Of a DNA stretch of 64,000 nucleotides, positions 37,801-46,800 are shown in pieces. The notes beneath the pieces were generated by a model, which searched no databases, was not told the origin of the DNA, and saw only the letters and a program-made list of their open reading frames with translations. A program made the position numbers and the translations under genes. This DNA is from Turritopsis dohrnii (Eukaryota; Cnidaria; Hydrozoa; Anthoathecata; Oceaniidae): the NCBI GenBank assembly GCA_027922465.2, contig BQMF02000014.1, positions 1,922,001 through 1,986,000 on the forward strand, written 5' to 3'. Each line of letters opens with the position of its first letter. Position 1 is the stretch's first letter.

Positions 37801-40800
37801 TGCTCTTCGCTTAATCACTTTTTCTCATTTTAGACATTCTTCAAAGCCACTCCTTTACTCTCTAAAAATTCTCAGGGTTTCTGACTATATTTATTTTTCC
37901 AATTTAATTCTCGTATATGAAATTTTGAACTCTCTTGCTCCTATTGCAGACTGCAAGGATTGTCCAATATATATATACCAAGCAATATTGTTAGCCTGAG
38001 GGGATTGAGAGGAAAAAATATATAATACAGTGGAACCTCTAATAGCGGTCACTTTGGGGGACTCAGCTTAGTGGCCGTTGCATTAGAGGTGACCGATGTA
38101 TGGAGGTTTTACATGAATATACTTTTTTATCAAAAAGGCTGGTCGGGAGAGGTGGGAGGGGCATAAAGAATGATTCATGATCAAAATAAACACAAGTAAA
38201 TACATGTATCTTATCAGTACAATCTACAATCATGTTACAACTTTTTACTGAAACAAACTGTTACTTTTTTTTGTGAAACATTATTAAGCCTAAATGCTTC
38301 AAGTCATAGTGTGACAAGATTCAAAGCATTTACTAAGTCAGCATCACCTAATATGTTTCACAAAAGTTGTTCAATTCATCTACAATAGATAAGGCTGCTT
38401 GACTTGACTTTATTTTTAACTCTGGTCGTTCAATATCAAAATCATCCTCGACTTCTCCTGGCGTTTCTATCTCGTCATTTCTTGCATAAAGATTTTTTTT
38501 GACCGCTAATAGAGGTAAAATTAGACATTGGGACAATAGAAAGTGGCCGTTTGGCCGTTGATTGGAGGTGACCGATGTATGGAGGTTTTTTTATAAGAGT
38601 TTGACCATAAATTCGGCAGGGACTTTCTTTTCTGGCCGCTTATTAGGAGGTGACCGATGTATGGAGGTGACCATTAATAGAGGTTCCACTGTAACTATAT
38701 ATATTCCAAAAGATATTTCTTGAGATAACTTTGCATATAAAAAGGTAACTTTAGCTTAATGATCTATAATAAAAACTTACTTAACTTCATCAATCTTCAC
38801 ATTCTGAATAAGACCAAGTTTATCTTTGTTTGAAGATTTCTTTGAAGATTTCTTTGAAATAGTTAATGACCTCATTACTACTCCACCCCTTCTCTATTTC
38901 GAGTTCACTTCTCACAAATCCATTTCTCATGAGAATGGCTTTCCTGTGGTGCCTTACCACCGAATCTTCGTTAGACGATGGCAATAATATTACATCCTTT
39001 GTCCGGTAGATGGAGATTTTAGGCTTTTTCGCCTTGCTACTAGAAGTTTTGTTTCTTTTGTATATCGTTCCTCTTTGGAAAACTGGCGTGGAGCCACATG
39101 TACCTGCAGATGATGAAGACGAGATGCTGCAAAAAGTGGTGGTGGTAGTATTTCCTCCTCTCTCATCACTCTTTTTCCTTTTTGCTCTGTTGTAAATAGC
39201 ACAGAATTCCTCATTTGGAGAACTAAAGTTTGTTCTTCTAGAGGATACATGACAATCTTCATTTTTAGCTGGTGCTAGCATTCTATTCACGGATTCTCTG
39301 AATGCAGGGTGTTTAATAATTCCCTCCACAAGAGGTGCCAAAGCATGCTGATCATCGGCCATATTATTTAAAGCATGTTGATCAGCCATATTTTTCAGGC
39401 AAATGAGCTCCAAGACTCAAAACAAATGTGATGCGCACGCAGTTGCTCGTGCAGTCACATATTGCGCATTGATCTCATATTTGGAATTTGTAATTATATG
39501 TACTCCGTTTTGTAAAAAAAAAAAAAAAATAAAAAAAATAATAGAATTCAAGGGAAAAAAAAAAAAAAAAAAAAAATTGATCTCATATTTTTAAGCTGTT
39601 GTAGTCCAGTCTGATTGTGCAAAAATTGTGCAAAATGACTTAAAAGCATGAAATTTGGCACAGTGGTAAATTAGGGGAAAAGAAGTAATTTAAGCCTCAG
39701 ACCCAACGAAAAAACACCTGTTTTGTGTATTTTACAGACCAGAATATGTTCCCATGGCAACAAAATATTTTTTTACAAAGTTGAAAGTGTTATATACCGT
39801 TGGAAAGATAATTTTTTCCTGAACAAAAAACTTGGTTAGGTCATGTCATAAAAATTAACCTATCAAAAGTTATAAGGCGTCAAAGTTTGGGTTGTGACGT
39901 CATCAAAATACCAAAAAATTGATATTTTCAAAGTAAAACATGCCATATACCGTTGGAAAGTAAATTTTTGCCTGATTAATAAACTTGCTTAGGTCATATT
40001 AGAAAAGTTAACCTGTCAAAAGCTATTAGGCATCGAATTGTGGGTGATGATGTCAAATTTTTAATGATAAAATCTTTTTATAATAATCCGCGCGTTGTGC
40101 ATATCACTTTTATTTTAGAGAGTGACCTATTTAATTAAATTTTACGGTCAAGTTCTTCTTATGTGTGCGTAAAACCACGTAGATGCGAGAGTTGGGGTTA
40201 CGCAACAATTGAGCCTAAATTTTATTTGGTACTGCGGCTATGACGTCATCGAAATCTTTGATTGACGATATCTCTGCACAACGGTTGGTCGTAGCGAAAC
40301 GATCCCTTACATTTGTTTGATCAGTTTTTCGAGCTCTACAACATCAGTGCACTTTCCAGTCCCGATTCCTTGATTGAAATTTTCGTCACGGGGTTCACAC
40401 ACGGGAACGCGGGATTTTTGCACATCCGTTTCAAAATTAAAGCCGTAAAAAACGAGTTACGAGTTACTAGTATTTGAAATATTTTTCCTACAAAATATTG
40501 GTTGTTTATTGAAAGAATTGGGTGGGGCAGTAAGAAAATCTTTCAAAAACGGGGGTGAGTTCATACCCCTTTCTGAAGAGTTTTTTATTTATACCTCGTT
40601 TTTGTCGGGCTAAAGACTTCAAGGAATTTTCTACATACACACCCCAAACAATGTTCACTCTCTTGCTTCTCTTTAACTGTTTCTGGATGTGCGGTGTGAA
40701 CTTTTGAGTTGCGTATTCCTGAAATGTGGGTTGACTATTGGTTTAACTACCTTAAGGGAAGAAATTTTTGCGGGAAGAAATTTTCGCGAATATCGCGAGT

Positions 40801-43800
40801 CCTATTGTTTTATAACAAAAGGCTATTGTTCTAGAACAATAGAAATCCGAAAATTCGCGAAAATTAATTCCCGCGAAAATTTCTTCCCTTAAGGTATGTT
40901 TACAATTGCTGCTCCATCCAATATGATGCAGTCCATACACATTTCATCAGCAGCAACTTCATTATCGATTTTAAGGCAGTGCAAAAGGGTAGACTTTGAT
41001 CCGGACATTAAGTCAACGTTTTTTGAGATTGATGCAAGATAACTGCCATTTTCATGTGAAAAGAATTCTTCAAGATTGCCATCTCTAACTTGACAAGCAA
41101 TGTAAAGTCGCGAGAAGAGTTGACATGACTGTTTGAGTGTTGTAACTTCCATCTTTGATGTTTTTCTTCGTTGTGATGATTGCGTGAAGATGGAGAAATT
41201 ATTTTTCTTAATGACTGCATAAATACTGATTTTTTCTTCTTATAACCTGCTATTGAAAAAATCATTGAACTGCTTCTTTCCAGACTCATCAATTTTGTGG
41301 AGTGGGTACGTGTAATCACCCATTCGCCAGCCAAAATATCTAATGTTTGAAAGCCGGATTTTCATTCGACAAATACCGACGAGCAAGTTAAATTCGTAAC
41401 TGTGTGTGTGAATGCGCATCCATATCAAACCAAAAGAATGAGTCTGGCATGTTTTACTTTAAAGATATCAAAATGTTTTGGTATTTTCATGACGTGTTCA
41501 CCCGAACTTTCATGATACGACCTAAGCAAGTTTATTAATTAGGCAAAAATTTGCTTTCCAACGGTATATAGCATGTTTTACTTTGAAAATATCAATTTTT
41601 TTGGTATTTTGATGACGTCACGACTCAAACTTTGACGCCTTATAACTTTTGATAGGTTAATTTTTATGACATGACCTAACCAAGTTTTTTGTTCAGGAAA
41701 AAATTATCTTTCCAACAGTATATAATACTTTCAACTTTGTAGAAAAAAATATTACGTTGCCATGAGAACATATTCTGGTCTGTAAAATACACAAAACAGG
41801 TGTTTTTTGTTGGGTCTGAGGCTTAAATTACTTCTTTTCCCCTAAACTACCACTGTGCTAAATTTCATGCTTTTAAGTCATTTTGCACAATTTTTATGTT
41901 TTTTTGCACAATCAGACTGGACTATTGACCTTATTTTTGTATAGAAAAGTAGAATAGTTATGTTTATTGACCCTTTATATGTGACGGTTTGAGGGAAAAT
42001 CATAACAAGTGATAATTTCTGATAAATTTATCAGAAAATTACTGATTAGAAAACAATAGATTTAATCAGTAAGTCGTTCGATTTATCAGTAAATCGTTTG
42101 ATGAATCAGTAATTACTGATAAAATAATCGGTAAATACTGATAAATAATCAATAATACTGATTCATCGAACGAATTACTGATAAATCGAACGAATTACTG
42201 ATAAATCGAACAAATTACTGATAAATCGAACAAATTACTGATAAGTCGAACGAATTACTGATTATTTATCAGTATTACTGATTATTACCGATAAATTTCT
42301 GATAAATTACTGATTAATTTATCAGTAATATCACTTGTTATGATTTTCCCTCAAATCGTCACATATATATAATAAGTCATATGTAAGTTAAAAAGGTAGG
42401 CCACATATATGTAAAAGTAACTATAAAAAATGTATAGAGTACTATATGTAATGTATAGACTTTTGTCCACTTTGGCGGGGGGTACTTTTCAGTCTGCATT
42501 TTCTTCCAACAGCTCACAACACTCGTGGCTCTTCTATCCGCCTCCTTGCCAGACCTTTTATCAGAACTATTTGGTTTGAATTCGATTCATTATCAATGCA
42601 TTATTTCTTGGAACCACATGCAACACCAGTTGTTACAACATGATCTCTCTACTCAGCCTTGGTAAATTCAAATCCCATTGTAAAGAAGTGCTCTTGAATC
42701 AATATTTTCCTTGATTGAAATGTTTTTTATTATTTTCAGTTTGTTTTTGTCTAGTTTGTTTTTGTTTTTTTGTTATTTTTGTTTGTTTGTTTGTTTGTTT
42801 GTTTGTTTTTTTGTTTTGTTTTTTGTTTTGTTTTTTGTAGTTTCCGCATACAATTTGTTGTATTATTTATCTTTGGTGGCCATCACTAGATTAGTATTTT
42901 ACTATTGGGTGGTCTCCATTAATTATACTGTAATAGTTGTAATTATGCTATAGTTTCTGAAAAATAAATTACTTACTTACTTACTTACTTAAAAAGCAAC
43001 TTTGGCTAAAAAATAATTTTGGCTTTTTTTTACAATGGCTATATATTCAAATTTGTCAAAAAATTTTATTTTGCTTCAATAAGCATTTTAACTTATGCTC
43101 CACAACTAACCGTAGCACAGCTGTGACGCAAAAATGCATATGCGAGTCTGTAACTGGAGCTAATTAGACTGTTAGATGCAAAAAATTTTTTTAATGTCCA
43201 CTTTGGTTTTTTGTTTGCTTTTTTTTTTAGTTTGATTGCCAATTCAATTTTTCTTTCATAGTTACAATATATTTAGTTTATTATTTCAAATTTTAGTATT
43301 ATTGTCAACTTTGGTTTTTTAATTTATATCCACTTTGCTTTTTCCTATTAATATCCAGCATCCACACTCAGGTATTCAGTTGTCAACTAGCTTTTGAAGA
43401 GTGAACATCAACTCAACCTCAACTATCAGTTTTCAATTCAAGATGGCTACTATGTTTGCTTTAGCTAAGTTGATAACATAAAGTCAAGTCTCATTCAATT
43501 CGATCATTCAAACCTTTTTTACTTGGAATCATTCATTTACCCACAGTGATTTATTCCTGGCATGCTGGTAAATAGACTTCATATTTATTTTTATATTTCC
43601 TTTTCAAGTTAGATTTAAATATTATCATCAGATGTTTATTTGATTTGTTTTTGTTCAAGTTAGTTTTTTCTGTCTTTGTATTTTATTTAGTTTTGAATCT
43701 ATCTTCCAAAACACATGCACATTTTCATCAGTGATGAACCCCATGCAACAGAATCAATGTCTGAGGACAACACAGTCAGTGAAGATGACGACGACGACAA

Positions 43801-46800
43801 CATGAATTCAAGTCGGTTGAAAAACCTTGACTTGTGCTATCAGCATCATTGTAACCCTAATACCAACGATAACAGAATCAAAATACCGATAGAAGGATTT
43901 TGCTGATTTGTTGGATGACAAGCTGCAAAACAGTTATTATATATATAACTGAACACAAAAATTTCCATATTATGTGTCTCAATAAAACTGTTCTCAAAAC
44001 TGCATACATTCGATTTCAGCAATAAAAGTAAAACTTCGAAGATGTAAAAACTTTATATATATATAAGTAAGATTTTTAACAAAGCTAGACATTTCTTGAC
44101 TTTGTGTTGTTTTTTTCATTGTTGCTCTCACACAAATGGAACAAGCAATGGAACATTTTTTCTTTGAATATACAGGATGTAACCTGGTTTGTATTGGCGA
44201 GTAGCTGCATCAAATGTATAAAAAACATAAAAAAAAAAACGTAGAAAAAAACAAAACATAAAATTGTCTGTACAACTTCCTAATTTATATGTTCCTGGTA
44301 CGTTTATACCAACAAGTAAATGATTATATCATCAGTTTTCATTTATTCCCATGCATGATATTAAAACTTCGATCACTTACGAACAAACATAATCAGCTTG
44401 TACATACGTGACATCACAGTTTTAAAAAGATGCCAAACTTTATTTGCTCAAAACTCTGTGAAACATTATCGTATGGATCTGAAACTTGGAAATACGAGTT
44501 CCTCCTTAGCAAAACTATTGAATGAAAAAAAAACAACAAACAATACAATAATCTTGACATTAATTCTCCTTTAGCAGATGGGTGAGAAGTGGGATGTCAC
44601 ATAAATAGCAGTGTGAATCATGAACATTTCTATCTGGATAATGGTGAAAATGAAAAATTCTTTTATAGATATGAACTTGTATCTATTTGTCACTCGTAAA
44701 TCCATTTTTTAAAAACTGGAACAGTGTAATATTAATTGAAGCTATGTTCAATCGTCCCATTCCCATCAGGTAAAATCACCTAAAATTCATGGCAATGAAG
44801 AACTCTTTCATTCAAATAGTGTGTATATTTCCATAGAAATGCACTTCCTCACAGTGATTGTTCAACATTAATCCACATTAATCCACTGGGTCAATATAAT
44901 ATACAAGCACACTGTGATTATCTCTCTCTTTCACAATCAGACAAAATATTAAAAAGAATGCAACTCACTGATTCTCCATTAAATGCAGGAGTATTAAGCC
45001 ATGTAACAACTAGAGCACGACTTGGATCCACATTAAAGCTGTCATCTTCTTTTCCAATAACCTTCTCAATGGCTGTAACATCGGAATTTGAAACACTCGT
45101 TCTTGTAAATATACCACATTCTTCGTTGTTGCAATTGGAAATTTGCGAGGCAGAAGAATACACAAGAATGGAATACATTGGAAATTGCGATAGATTGACG
45201 TCTTCATTTCTTTGTGCATAAATAGCTCCATTATTGTTAACCTAGAAAACAGAAATGATAGAGGGTAATAAAACAACGTGAAAAGAAAACACGTGTTCGG
45301 TGGTTTCTCAAGGTCCGGCATATCTACGGTTAAAAATTTTGTCGGTACAAATTTTCGTCGGACGAAATTTTTCCTGGTAAGATTTATGAGCTATTTTAAG
45401 AAAATCTTTGAAAAAGTTTCTGGGTTTTTTTAAAAAAAAGTCTGGATTACCGTATTTCCTCTAATAAACGCCGCCCTCTATTTAACGCCGCTCTTATGTC
45501 CGATCGTTTGTAGTAAACGCCACCCTCTAACAAACGCCACCCTCTATTGAACGCCGCATCTTGAAAAGCAGCGTTTATTAGAAAACAGGCTAAAGAAGAA
45601 TTACAAACAAGTTTTCATCTCATACCAAAGATATTGCTCTTCTTTGACATTTTTGTGAACAAACAACAAAAACATTTTCACACAATCTTTTGTAACGTTT
45701 TTTAGGATAAGAAAACATTGTTGTTTAAGTTTGCTTCTGTCCAATTTTTCATTTGTAATAAACGCCGCTCTCTAATGAGCGCCTCCCCCTATTAAACGCC
45801 GCATAGAAAACCTTGAATTTGTAATAAACGTCGCGGCGTTTATTAGAGGAAATACTGGATATATCTTCATCTTGTCCTCATGATTTATTTGTGTGGATAT
45901 GATTTATGTAAGAGTCACGTGTCCCTGAGAAGAATTAGAATATGCAATTGAAATTAAATGACGCTCATATTTCAAGTCTGTAAAATATAGTATGTACAAT
46001 GTTTTTTCGCAAAGGGTTTGCGACGAGATCCTTCCAGTTTTTGATTTGCTATCTTCTGCCTGTAGATTGCGAAAATAGGCTCCCAATAATATCGGGTGAT
46101 AGCCAATGAAAGTGTGTCAGTAGACAAAAGTGGAAAATAAATTTTATACGATATATTCTGGCTAGAAAAAAAACCCCATTTATTTGAGAACAGAATATTT
46201 GTTCCTAAGGTATTCTCATTCTTTGAATGGGTCTAGAGGGGCCCTTTCACAAACAACGTTCATTCGATAATCTATAATTCATTTAACGCCTTGGTATTTG
46301 CTGGATAAAAACGGTATTGCATACCGGATATCAATATATTATTTTCATATGTTGTTGGCCTTCTATAAACGCTCCAAAAGTTCAGAAAGGAATGTGAACA
46401 AATATTCCAATTATTTTTCCAATATAATAAAACACACACAAAAAATGGAATTCATTGGAAACCGTCTTCAATTAATCTTAGTAGGGGGTATTGTTTTTCT
46501 TTGTATTACTTACCATGTTGCATTTCCGAGTAAACAATTAGACGGTGTTCAAATTTTGGCTTTTGCAACTCTAAGCACTTTTTGTATTAAGCTATATTCA
46601 GTAACCTCGTACTCAGACTTTATAACATTTTTGATATACGGAGGATATTCTTCACCACCTTTCCCATGTCAGATAAGGCATGAAAGCTTGGGTTGGTCGT
46701 TGATGGTTAAATACTCCTTAAGGCTTCATTATATCTAAACTTCACTCTTATCACACGAACACATAAAAACACGTTCCAAAAATTTACAGGATGAAAATAG

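Larger units (their letters stand above)
39602..41924. mobile_element. 2.3-kb transposon with ~430-bp TIRs
   Basis: Long inverted repeats (about 39602-40030 and 41490-41924) begin TAGTCCAGTCTGATTGTGC and are flanked by TTG at 39599-39601 and 41925-41927. The TIRs include ATACCGTTGGAAAG and TGACGTCATCAAAATACC. The interior holds a nested MITE (40750-40894) and a minus-strand ORF remnant. A 3-bp TSD and long TIRs would fit several superfamilies; I do not assign one. Confidence 0.8.

Noticed and set aside
41980..42363. CRISPR-like array (regular ~20-bp repeats)
   Set aside because: Eukaryotic context, no unique spacers, palindromic layout and TIRs; it is a repeat-built mobile element.
42711..42953. 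80-codon Phe/Leu/Val-rich ORF resembling a membrane protein
   Set aside because: Produced by the TTTG microsatellite in the LINE 3' UTR.
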